From Burkholderiales bacterium (GTDB taxonomy: Bacteria; Actinomycetota; Thermoleophilia; Gaiellales; Gaiellaceae): a stretch of 18,108 bases of DNA. The DNA is taken from contig JAICUZ010000020.1 in assembly GCA_025935595.1 (NCBI GenBank), positions 1-18,108 of the forward strand, read 5' to 3'. Within the stretch, counting starts at the first letter, position 1. Each line of letters opens with the position of its first letter. Positions 1 through 6,782 of the stretch are shown here, piece by piece. The position numbers were made by a program, and so were the translations under genes. The notes below the pieces were generated by a model that was given only the letters and a program-made list of their open reading frames with translations, had not been told where the DNA came from and made no database searches.

Positions 1-801
1 AGCCTCGCCCAGCAGTTCGGCGTCAACAAGGGCCGCTTCTTCGTCGGCCCGACCTCGTGCGTCAGCTACATGGCGATGAACAACGCACGGGCGCCGTTCA
101 ACAACGTCAACCTCCGCAAGGCCGTCGAGTACGCGATCGACCGGCCTGCCCAGGTCCGCCTGCTCGGCGCCTACGCCGGCAAGCGCACCTCGCAGATGCT
201 CGTTCCGGGCATCCCGGGCTACAAGCCGTACAACGCGTACCCGCTCAAGGGCGCGGACGTGTCGAAGGCGAAGCAGGTCGGCGGTGCAGCGATCGCTGCG
301 GCTCCGACGCTGAACGTGATCCACACCACCTCGACCGCGTCCACCAACCGGGCGCAGGTTGCGGAGTTCAACCTGAAGCAGGTCGGGTTCAAGGTCAACG
401 ACGTGCCGACCCCGGCGACGAACTACTACCAGGTGATCCAGACACGCGGGACCACCTACAACTTCGTCACCAACGGTGGTTGGTGCGCCGACTACTTCGA
501 CCCGTTCGACTACCTGAACGTGCTGTTCGACGGCCGCAAGCTCCAGGCCGCGAACAACAACAACTACGCGTACTTCAACAACGCGGCCTTCAACAAGGGC
601 CTCGACCACGCCGCTTCGCTCTCGGGCAAGGCGCGCGCGGCGGCGTACGCGAAGCTCGATCAGGACCTGATGGTCAAGTACGCGCCTGTGGTTCCGTACG
701 TCATCTCGACGAACCGGTACTTCGTTTCGTCGCGGACGAAGAACTGGATCTACAGCTCGTACTTCGGCTCGCCGTACCTGAACGCTCTCGCGGTCGGCTA
801 G
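1..801 (+). CDS. ABC transporter substrate-binding protein, family 5 (3' part)
   Basis: This is the C-terminal 266 residues of an extracellular solute-binding protein of the oligopeptide/dipeptide (SBP_bac_5, DppA/OppA) family. The reading frame is open from base 1, so the signal peptide and first lobe lie upstream of the window. The family hallmark is the segment FNNVNLRKAVEYAIDR (from about base 100), followed by a second-lobe region ending in VPYVIS, typical of these binding proteins. Such proteins capture peptides or similar solutes outside the membrane and deliver them to a two-permease, two-ATPase importer. An Asn-rich stretch (AANNNNYAYFNN) lies near base 550. The permease genes are not downstream: the gene ends at a hairpin terminator and meets a minus-strand gene whose stop codon interlocks with its own. 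The ligand cannot be deduced. Confidence 0.9.
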   Translation, partial: SLAQQFGVNKGRFFVGPTSCVSYMAMNNARAPFNNVNLRKAVEYAIDRPAQVRLLGAYAGKRTSQMLVPGIPGYKPYNAYPLKGADVSKAKQVGGAAIAAAPTLNVIHTTSTASTNRAQVAEFNLKQVGFKVNDVPTPATNYYQVIQTRGTTYNFVTNGGWCADYFDPFDYLNVLFDGRKLQAANNNNYAYFNNAAFNKGLDHAASLSGKARAAAYAKLDQDLMVKYAPVVPYVISTNRYFVSSRTKNWIYSSYFGSPYLNALAVG

Positions 802-1799
802 TCGCTCTCGGTCGACGGGAGGCGCCCCTCGCGGGCGCCTCCCTTTCGACTCGGCCAGCTCACGACGCCCGTCGCGAAGAGCGCCACCTCGACGACTGTG
901 ATGGCGAGGCGGTTCAGCAGCGTCACGCCGAGCGCGGGCCCGCTCGACGACACGGCGAGCAGAAGGCCGTACATCGACGCCTCGCGAGCGCCCAGCCCGC
1001 CCGGCAGGAACACCGCGAGCACCGCGACGATCGCGCCGACCGCAGAGACGCCGCCGAGGAACGGGATCGACGAGAGGCCCGGGTCGCTGCCGAGGCTGCG
1101 CAGGAAGAAGTAGACGGCGAGCCCGCCGATCAGCCACGTGCCGCAGTAGAAGAGTAGGAGCACGACCGTGAGCGGGAACGGCAGCGGCTCGATGTTCTCT
1201 GCCCCGAACGGCTTGAGGACACCTCGCGCCAAGGGCCGGAACACCTTCGGGTGGAGCAGCGAGGCGAGCAGGACCGCGAACGGGATCAAGGCCCACAGCG
1301 GCGCGTCCACATCCCTCACCCACGCGAGGCTGACGACGAAGACGATCACGCCGGAGATCGCCGACAGGCCGGCTTCGACGAGGATCGATGCGAGCACCGT
1401 CGGCGTGTCCGTCACGCCCGCCGACCGGCGCAGCGCGACAGTGCGCGCCGCGGGCGTCCACACGCCGCCCGGCAGGTACTTGGCGAGCATCGAGACCATC
1501 TCGGCCTGCAGCGCCGCCTGGTAGGGCACGTTGATCCGCCAGGCGGAGAGCATCCGGATCCAGCCGAGGATGAAGACCAGGTAGTAGACGGCGATCGTCA
1601 CGAACGCCGCGGCGACGTAGGCCGGCTTCGCATGCGCGAGCCGCGGTCCCGCCTTGTGCCACTGGTCGACGACCGCCCAGCCGCAGAGTGCGATCGTGGT
1701 CAGGACGAGGACCGCCTGGACGGCCTTCGTGACGCGCGGACGCGCGCGGAAGAACGCGACGATCGTGCGCGCCCAGTTGACGATGCCCGTTTGCCTCAC
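798..1799 (-). CDS. Flippase-like integral membrane protein (UPF0104/LPG-synthase TM family)
   Basis: A 333-residue polytopic membrane protein related to the N-terminal flippase-like domain of lysylphosphatidylglycerol synthases (UPF0104, AglD2-like). About eight hydrophobic segments are visible. The family's two most recognisable motifs are present: KYLPGGVW near residue 105, and PGGLGARE in the C-terminal third. Relatives flip or modify lipids or lipid-linked sugars; the substrate here is unknown. There is no catalytic lysyltransferase domain, so it is a stand-alone TM module. The GTG start at 1799 is the only plausible one: upstream codons lack a start and the frame runs antisense to the exporter. 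No near Shine-Dalgarno is seen; a weak -10 (CAGACT) lies exactly 6 nt before it. The final codons contain the opposing gene's terminator hairpin. Confidence 0.85.
   Translation of the reverse strand: MRQTGIVNWARTIVAFFRARPRVTKAVQAVLVLTTIALCGWAVVDQWHKAGPRLAHAKPAYVAAAFVTIAVYYLVFILGWIRMLSAWRINVPYQAALQAEMVSMLAKYLPGGVWTPAARTVALRRSAGVTDTPTVLASILVEAGLSAISGVIVFVVSLAWVRDVDAPLWALIPFAVLLASLLHPKVFRPLARGVLKPFGAENIEPLPFPLTVVLLLFYCGTWLIGGLAVYFFLRSLGSDPGLSSIPFLGGVSAVGAIVAVLAVFLPGGLGAREASMYGLLLAVSSSGPALGVTLLNRLAITVVEVALFATGVVSWPSRKGGAREGRLPSTESD
817..847 (+). terminator. Intrinsic terminator of the binding-protein gene
   Basis: A perfect 11-bp stem (GGGAGGCGCCC at 817-827 with GGGCGCCTCCC at 833-843) encloses a 5-nt loop and is followed by TTT. 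It starts 16 nt after the stop codon at 799-801. There is no T-run on the minus side, so it should act on plus-strand transcripts. It lies inside the last codons of the opposing membrane-protein gene. Confidence 0.8.
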
Positions 1800-1811
1800 G
1801 TGACGAGTCTG
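1800..1811 (-). promoter_or_regulatory. Weak leaderless promoter of flippase-like gene
   Basis: On the minus strand CAGACT (1811-1806) is followed by 6 nt and then the GTG start at 1799. That is the spacing expected if transcription begins at the start codon. The hexamer lacks the first T of the TANNNT consensus and no convincing -35 is seen, so this rests mainly on similarity to the other divergent promoters in the window. Confidence 0.3.
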
Positions 1812-1817
1812 CCCGAT

Positions 1818-1829
1818 TAACCTCCCGGG
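1818..1829 (+). promoter_or_regulatory. Putative leaderless promoter of MFS/gltX operon
   Basis: TAACCT (1818-1823) fits the -10 consensus TANNNT and is followed by 6 nt and then the GTG start at 1830, so the mRNA would start at the start codon. No Shine-Dalgarno fits between them. TTGCCT at 1791-1796 could be a -35, but the 21-nt spacing is too long to be convincing. Confidence 0.45.
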
Positions 1830-3248
1830 GTGGAGCCGGGAGAGCGCAGCCATCCGAACGTGACGCTCGCGGTCCTCTCTGTCGCCGGCCTCGCGTTCTC
1901 GATGCTCAGCTCCGCCGTCGTCCCGGCGTTGCCGACGATCCAGCACGACCTGCACACGTCGGAGAACGGCGTCGCGTGGATTCTGACCGCCTACCTGCTC
2001 TCCGCGTCGGTGGGCACGGCGATCATCGGTCGGCTCGGCGACATGTACGGCAAGGAGCACCTGTTGGTCTGGACGCTCGTCGTCCTCAGCGCGGGCACAC
2101 TGCTGGCCGGCGTCTCGAACTCCCTCGCGCTGCTGATCGTCGCGCGCACGATCCAGGGCGCCGGCGGCGGCATCTTTCCGCTCGCGTTCGGGATCATCCG
2201 CGACGAGTTCCCCCGTGAGCGTGTGGCCGGCAGCATCGGCTTGATGTCCGCGCTGCTCGGGATCGGCGGCGGAGTCGGCATCCTCGCCGGCGCGGCGATC
2301 GTCGAGCATCTGAGCTGGCACTGGCTGTTCTGGCTGCCGCTCGTCCTGATCGTCGTCGCCGCGGTGTGCACGTGGCGATTCGTGCCGGAGTCGCCGGTTC
2401 GCCTCCCCGGCCGCATCAACTGGCCGGCCGCTGCGCTGATGAGCGGCGGCATGACGCTGCTCTTGATCGGGGTGAGCGAGACGACGACGTGGGGATGGGG
2501 GTCGGCGCGGACGATCGGCGTCCTTGCTGCGGGCGCCCTGATCTGTGTCGCGTGGGTCGCGGTGGAGGTCGGGAGCTCGCAGCCGCTCATCGACATGACG
2601 CTCATGCGCGTGCGGGCGGTCTGGACTGCGAACCTCTCGGCGTTCCTGCTCGGCGCCGGCATGTATGTGTCGTTCGTGGTGTTCCCGCAGTTCGCGCAGC
2701 TGCCGACGAGCACCGGCTTCGGTTTCGGGGCGTCGGTGGTGGGCTCCGCGCTCTATCTGCTGCCCTCGACGATCGGCATGTTCGTCGTCGGGTTCGCGGC
2801 AGGACGGATCGCCGCGCGCTTCGGCTCGAAATCCGCGCTCGTCGCGGGCTCGGTCATCACGGCGGGCTCCTTCGGGCTGCTCGCTGCGCAGCACGGTCAC
2901 GTGTACGACATGCTCCTCTCCTCGGCGCTCCTCGGCATCGGGATCGGGCTTGCGTTCGCCGCGCTCGGCAACATCGTCGTCCAGGCGGTCGACGATCATC
3001 AGACCGGTGTCGCGAGCGGGATGAACACGGTGATGCGCACGGTCGGCGGCGCGCTCGGCGGCCAGCTCACGGCGACCTTTCTCGCCGACCACGTGCGGAA
3101 CGGCTACCCGACGGTCGCCGGCTTCACGGACTCGTTCGTGCTCTCGACGTGCTTCCTCGTCGTCTGTGCCGCAGCTGCGCTGCTCGTTCCGGGGCGGCAC
3201 TCGACCCAGTACGTCGACCATTTCGAAGAAGCCGCGGCGATCGACTGA
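1830..3248 (+). CDS. MFS transporter, DHA2 (EmrB/QacA-like) drug exporter family
   Basis: A 472-residue major facilitator with about 14 hydrophobic segments, the size and layout of the DHA2 drug:H+ antiporter family. Visible motifs are motif A after TM2 (GRLGDMYGKEH, about residues 67-77), motif B (RTIQGAGGG, about 106-114) and a glycine-rich motif C region (GIGGGVGILAGAA). Such proteins export drugs, dyes or metabolites using the proton gradient; the substrate cannot be read from sequence. The GTG start places TM1 about ten residues in, as expected. The stop overlaps the ATG of the GluRS gene by one base (TGATG), so it appears to head the translation operon, an unusual partner. It diverges from the flippase-like gene across only 30 bp. 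Confidence 0.92.
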   Translation: MEPGERSHPNVTLAVLSVAGLAFSMLSSAVVPALPTIQHDLHTSENGVAWILTAYLLSASVGTAIIGRLGDMYGKEHLLVWTLVVLSAGTLLAGVSNSLALLIVARTIQGAGGGIFPLAFGIIRDEFPRERVAGSIGLMSALLGIGGGVGILAGAAIVEHLSWHWLFWLPLVLIVVAAVCTWRFVPESPVRLPGRINWPAAALMSGGMTLLLIGVSETTTWGWGSARTIGVLAAGALICVAWVAVEVGSSQPLIDMTLMRVRAVWTANLSAFLLGAGMYVSFVVFPQFAQLPTSTGFGFGASVVGSALYLLPSTIGMFVVGFAAGRIAARFGSKSALVAGSVITAGSFGLLAAQHGHVYDMLLSSALLGIGIGLAFAALGNIVVQAVDDHQTGVASGMNTVMRTVGGALGGQLTATFLADHVRNGYPTVAGFTDSFVLSTCFLVVCAAAALLVPGRHSTQYVDHFEEAAAID

Positions 3249-4249
3249 TGGTGCGCGTCCGGTTCGCGCCGAGCCCGACGGGGACGCTGCACGTGGGCAA
3301 CGCATTGAGCGCGGTTGCGAACCGCCGGTTCGGCGACTGGCTGCTCCTACGCCTCGACGACACGGACGCGGCCCGAAACGTGCCCGGAGGGGAGGAGGCG
3401 ATCGTCGAGGACCTGCGCTGGCTCGGGATCGAGTGGGACGACGGTCCGGTGCGCCAGAGCGAGCGTGCTTCGCGTCACATGGCAGCGGCGCGGGAGGCGG
3501 GGCTGCCGCAGCGGTTCGAGGGGGTGATGCTCTGGCGCGACGACAACTCGCCGACGTTCCATCTCGCGACGGTCGTCGACGACATCGACTTCGAGATCAC
3601 GCACGTGATTCGCGGCTCCGACCACCGGCCGAACGAGGAGCTGCACGCGGCGCTCCATCGAGCACTCGGCTCGCAGCCGCCGCACGTCATCCATCACGGC
3701 TTGCTCGTCGGCGCCGACGGGAAAAAGCTGTCGAAGCGCGCCGACGGCGCGACGGTCGCGTCGTTACGCGAAGACGGCTATCCGGCCGAGGCCGTGCGCG
3801 CGTACCTGGAGGAGCTCGAGCTGCCGCGGCACGACGTGCACCTCGACCTCGAGCGCATCCGCTCTCTCTCGGTCGACGTGCTCGCGCACCTCGACGACGC
3901 GCAGCTTGCGTCGCGCGCGGGCGTGCCGGTCGAAGCAGCGGCTCTGATGCGCGGCGCCCACGACCTGGTCGAGGCCCGGCGGCTTGCGCAGTCCGTGCTC
4001 GAGCCGCCGAGTGTTGAATCGACACAGAGCCCGGAGACACTGGAGCGGTTCGTGGAGCTGCGCAGGCCGCTGCCGGACGTGATCTCGAAGGACGAGGCGA
4101 AGACGGTCATTCGTGAGCTGAAGGCCGTCGGCGGGAACCTGCGCGCGCTCCGGGCAGCGCTCACGGGAGCCGAGCGCGGGCCGGAGCTCTGGGCCGTGCT
4201 GCGCGCACTGCCGCGCGACGAGGCCTTGCGTCGCGCACTACCCTCCTAG
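3248..4249 (+). CDS. gltX: Compact glutamyl-tRNA synthetase family protein
   Basis: A class I aminoacyl-tRNA synthetase of the glutamate family, expected to charge tRNA with glutamate in the cytosol. The N-terminus FAPSPTGTLHVGN carries the HIGH-type motif (HVGN, residues 15-18), followed by RLDDTD (35-40), a VVDD...THVIRG segment (109-123) and the KMSKS equivalent KLSKR (160-164). It is only 333 residues, against about 470-490 for usual GluRS. The roughly 100-residue insertion after the QSER motif (70-73), which carries the zinc/acceptor-binding subdomain, is replaced by about 20 residues without cysteines. The C-terminal helical domain is shortened but ends in a recognisable ALTG...GPEL block (304-314). 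It is not a typical GluQ-RS, since it keeps this C-terminal domain. It sits between the exporter (1-nt overlap) and cysS (1-nt gap). Confidence 0.87.
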   Translation: MVRVRFAPSPTGTLHVGNALSAVANRRFGDWLLLRLDDTDAARNVPGGEEAIVEDLRWLGIEWDDGPVRQSERASRHMAAAREAGLPQRFEGVMLWRDDNSPTFHLATVVDDIDFEITHVIRGSDHRPNEELHAALHRALGSQPPHVIHHGLLVGADGKKLSKRADGATVASLREDGYPAEAVRAYLEELELPRHDVHLDLERIRSLSVDVLAHLDDAQLASRAGVPVEAAALMRGAHDLVEARRLAQSVLEPPSVESTQSPETLERFVELRRPLPDVISKDEAKTVIRELKAVGGNLRALRAALTGAERGPELWAVLRALPRDEALRRALPS

Positions 4250-4250
4250 C

Positions 4251-5531
4251 GTGCGGTTGTACGACACGCTCTCGCGGTCGCTCGTCGAGCTGCCGCCCCC
4301 GCCCGGACCGATCCGGATGTACTTCTGCGGGCCGACCGTGTACGCGCGCGCACACATCGGCAACGCGCGTCCGTTCGTGGTCGGCATGTGGCTGCGCTCG
4401 TGGCTGCGCTCGCGCGGCTACGACGCGCAGCTCGTCCACAACATCACGGACATCAACGACAAGATCTACGACGCAGCACCGGGTGCGAGCGCGCAACTCG
4501 CGGCCGACGCGACCGGGTGGTACCTCGAGGACACGGGCGGCCTCGGGCTCGGCATGCCCGACCACCTGCCGAAGGCGACGGATTCGGTGCCGCAGATCGT
4601 CGCGTTCATCGAGGAGCTGATCACCCGCGGCAACGCCTACGAGAGCGGCGGCGACGTCTACTTCAGCGTCGACAGTTATCCCGAGTACGGGCAGCTGTCC
4701 CGCCAGAGGCCCGACCAGGTCGAGCAGGGCGAGGAGCCGAGCTCCCTGAAGCGGGACCCGCGCGACTTCGCGCTCTGGAAGACGAACAAGCCCGCCACCG
4801 AGGACACGTCGTGGGACTCGCCGTGGGGACGCGGCCGGCCGGGCTGGCACATCGAGTGCTCGGTGATGGCCGAGGAGATCTACGGGCCGGCGTTCGAGAT
4901 CCACGGCGGCGGGCTCGACCTCGTGTTCCCGCATCACGAGAACGAGGTCGCGCAGTCGCGCGCGCTCGGTCACCCGTTCGCGTCGATCTGGACGCACAAC
5001 GGGATGCTGCAGTTCACGGGGGACAAGATGTCCAAGTCGGCAGGCAACGTGACCACGATTCGCGAGGCGATCGACACGTGGGGGCGCGAGGTGATCCTCG
5101 TGTTCTTCCTCACCGCATCGTGGCGGAAGCCGATCGACTTCTCAGACGAGACGATGTTGCAAGCGGCGTCTCAATGGGCCGGATTCCAAGGTGCCTTTCG
5201 AGTAGCGAGAGCAGAGCCCGGCCCCGCCGAATGGACACGATTCGAGCAAGCCCTGGAGGACGACTTCAACACGCCGGAAGCTCTTGCGGTGATGCACGAC
5301 TGGCGGTCCAGCGGCTATTGGGCTCTCCTCGACAAGGGCCTGCGAACGTTCGGGCTCGAGCTGCCGACGATGGCCGGTACGGGAATCGAGGCCGAAAGGC
5401 TCCGGGACGAGCGTGATGCGGCGCGGCGCGCGAAGGATTGGGCGCGGGCGGACGAACTTCGCGACGCGATCCGAGGGCTCGGCTACGACGTCGTCGACGA
5501 ATCGTCCGGTTCGCGCCTCGTGCCTCTGTGA
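4251..5531 (+). CDS. cysS: Cysteinyl-tRNA synthetase
   Basis: A 426-residue CysRS that attaches cysteine to tRNA-Cys in the cytosol. Class I motifs are intact: HIGN at 35-38 and KMSKS at 259-263. The zinc site that selects cysteine is complete in outline: C26 (FCGPTVY), C203 (WHIECS), H228 and E232 (FPHHENE). The C-terminus has the usual RRAKDWARADELRD helix. It is somewhat shorter than the family's ~460 residues, mainly in the DALR linker. The GTG start lies one base after the gltX stop, with the family-standard VRLYDTLSR opening. Bases about 5140-5420 use more A/T-ending codons than the surroundings. The stop overlaps the rlmB start (GTGA). Confidence 0.96.
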   Translation: MRLYDTLSRSLVELPPPPGPIRMYFCGPTVYARAHIGNARPFVVGMWLRSWLRSRGYDAQLVHNITDINDKIYDAAPGASAQLAADATGWYLEDTGGLGLGMPDHLPKATDSVPQIVAFIEELITRGNAYESGGDVYFSVDSYPEYGQLSRQRPDQVEQGEEPSSLKRDPRDFALWKTNKPATEDTSWDSPWGRGRPGWHIECSVMAEEIYGPAFEIHGGGLDLVFPHHENEVAQSRALGHPFASIWTHNGMLQFTGDKMSKSAGNVTTIREAIDTWGREVILVFFLTASWRKPIDFSDETMLQAASQWAGFQGAFRVARAEPGPAEWTRFEQALEDDFNTPEALAVMHDWRSSGYWALLDKGLRTFGLELPTMAGTGIEAERLRDERDAARRAKDWARADELRDAIRGLGYDVVDESSGSRLVPL

Positions 5532-6229
5532 CGCCCGACCTGGTCTACGGGCGTCGGTCCGTGCGGGAGGTTCTTCGCGGTCCGCGGGAGGTCGTCGAGC
5601 TCTGGGCGACCGAGCGGGCGGTCAAGGCCGAGCCCTGGCTGGCCGAGGCCCAGCCCCGGCTGAAGCTCGACCGCGAGCTCTCCGAACGCGCCGAAAATCG
5701 TGATCACCAGGGCGTTTTGGCCCTCGTCGAGCCGTATCGCTACGCCGACGCGTACGAGCTTGCGGCCACCGAGCGGCCCCTCCTTGCCGTGCTCGACCGC
5801 GTCACCGACCCGCGCAACCTCGGGGCCGTCTGCCGAAGCGCGGAGGGAGCAGGGGCGACGGGTGTCGTCGTCCCTGCGCACGGCTCGGCCGTCGTGACCC
5901 CCGCGGTCGCGCGCGCGTCCGCAGGCGCGATCGAGCATCTGCCGATCGCAGTCGTGACGAATCTCGCCCGCTATCTCGAAGAGGTGAAAGGCGGCGACCT
6001 GTGGGTGTACGGAGCGACCGGCGACTCGTCGGCGACACCGATGTGGGACACCGATCTCTCCGGCGGCGCCGCGATCGTGCTTGGTGCCGAAGGGAAAGGG
6101 CTACGGCCGCTCGTGCGGAGAACGTGCGACGCTCTCGTCTCGATCCCGCTGTCCGGTGAGGTCGAGTCCTTGAATGTGTCGGTGGCCGCGGCGGTGCTCC
6201 TGTACGAAGCGCGACGCCAACGTGGCTGA
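5528..6229 (+). CDS. rlmB: SpoU/TrmH-family rRNA 2'-O-methyltransferase (RlmB-like)
   Basis: A 233-residue SPOUT methyltransferase, likely modifying the 2'-OH of a guanosine in 23S rRNA as RlmB does. The N-terminal substrate-binding domain opens with YGRRSVREVL and contains DHQGVLAL (59-66). The knotted SAM domain has all three motifs: NLGAVCRSAE (97-106), GAEGKGL (186-192) and IPLSGEVESLNVSVA (206-220). The GTG start overlaps the cysS stop by four bases. Longer upstream frame is only the shadow of cysS. The gene order cysS-rlmB-yacP favours the RlmB assignment (YacO in Bacillus) over other TrmH paralogues, but the exact nucleotide target is not proven. Confidence 0.92.
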   Translation: MTPDLVYGRRSVREVLRGPREVVELWATERAVKAEPWLAEAQPRLKLDRELSERAENRDHQGVLALVEPYRYADAYELAATERPLLAVLDRVTDPRNLGAVCRSAEGAGATGVVVPAHGSAVVTPAVARASAGAIEHLPIAVVTNLARYLEEVKGGDLWVYGATGDSSATPMWDTDLSGGAAIVLGAEGKGLRPLVRRTCDALVSIPLSGEVESLNVSVAAAVLLYEARRQRG

Positions 6230-6647
6230 CCTCTATCTCTTCGACGGCTACAACCTGCTCCACGCCGGCGGGTTCGCGGACGCGCGCCGGTTGCGCGACG
6301 CGCTCGCGAGCTACGTCGCCGTCCGCGGTGCGCGGGGGATCGTCGTCTTCGACGGGCTCGGCGACCTCGTCAGTCGCGGCCCGCTCGAGGTCCGGTACGC
6401 GCCGAACGCCGACGCGATGCTCGAGCGCCTCGCGGCCGAGCACCGGAGCCGCGACCACGTCGTCCTGGTCACGAGCGACGCCACCCTGAAGCACGCTTCG
6501 GGCAGCGAGGTCGCGAAGGTCTCTTCGGTCGCGTTCGCGCGGGAGCTCGAGCACGCGCCGCACGTCGAAGAGCGGCCGAGCGGCCTCGCGGGCAAGCTCG
6601 ACGAGGAGACGCGCTCGCGTCTGGAGAAGCTCCGTCGAGGCGAGTAA
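6222..6647 (+). CDS. yacP: NYN-domain ribonuclease, YacP/Rae1-like
   Basis: A 141-residue PIN-like NYN nuclease, the family of Bacillus YacP/Rae1, which cleaves mRNA in the ribosomal A site. The N-terminal signature LFDGYNLLHA holds the first catalytic aspartate (D8). Further acidic residues are D44 (VVFDG), D63 (NADAMLE) and D86 (TSDATL). The C-terminal helix GKLDEETRSRLEKLR is also typical. It is about 30 residues shorter than the Bacillus protein. The GTG start at 6222 is chosen because VADLYLFDGYN is the natural N-terminus; it overlaps the rlmB stop by eight bases, so translation is probably coupled. Position between rlmB and sigH is the same as in Bacillus. Substrate mRNAs are unknown. 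Confidence 0.88.
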   Translation: MADLYLFDGYNLLHAGGFADARRLRDALASYVAVRGARGIVVFDGLGDLVSRGPLEVRYAPNADAMLERLAAEHRSRDHVVLVTSDATLKHASGSEVAKVSSVAFARELEHAPHVEERPSGLAGKLDEETRSRLEKLRRGE

Positions 6648-6649
6648 GC

Positions 6650-6689
6650 GGGTCCATCGCAAACAGGGCTTGTGCTCTTTGCGGGACCC
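6650..6689 (+). promoter_or_regulatory. Long inverted repeat between yacP and sigH
   Basis: GGGTCC (6650-6655) and CGCAAA (6658-6663), with an AT bulge between them, pair with TTTGCG (6678-6683) and GGACCC (6684-6689), giving a 12-bp stem with a 14-nt loop. It begins 2 nt after the yacP stop. No T-run follows, so it would be a U-less terminator or an operator. The predicted -35 of the sigH promoter lies in its loop. Confidence 0.6.
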
Positions 6690-6698
6690 TGCTAGATT
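6670..6698 (+). promoter_or_regulatory. Housekeeping-type promoter of sigH
   Basis: TTGTGC (6670-6675) and TAGATT (6693-6698) are separated by exactly 17 nt, a good vegetative-sigma promoter. Transcription would start near 6705. It gives sigH its own expression apart from the gltX operon, and it is embedded in the inverted repeat at 6650-6689. Confidence 0.65.
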
Positions 6699-6782
6699 CA
6701 TCTCGACCTAAGGGTGAGGGTTCGGTGGTGCAAGGACGGAATCGCTCGCCCGAAAACGTCTGCAAACCCGGGGGTAACCGCC

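Noticed and set aside
2366..3247. Plus-strand frame running into gltX from inside the MFS gene
   Set aside because: The translation before 3248 has no family features, and the real N-terminus of the synthetase (MVRVRFAPSPTG) starts at the overlapping ATG.
1800..3305. Long minus-strand reading frame continuing upstream of the flippase-like gene (about 500 extra residues)
   Set aside because: Its translation is almost all Arg, Asp, Glu, Ala and His, the usual shadow of a GC-rich gene. It is antisense to the MFS exporter, which has clear family motifs.
6714..6782. Longer sigH starting at GTG 6714
   Set aside because: It is possible, but it adds 23 residues rich in basic and small residues that Bacillus SigH lacks. 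Kept as an alternative start only.
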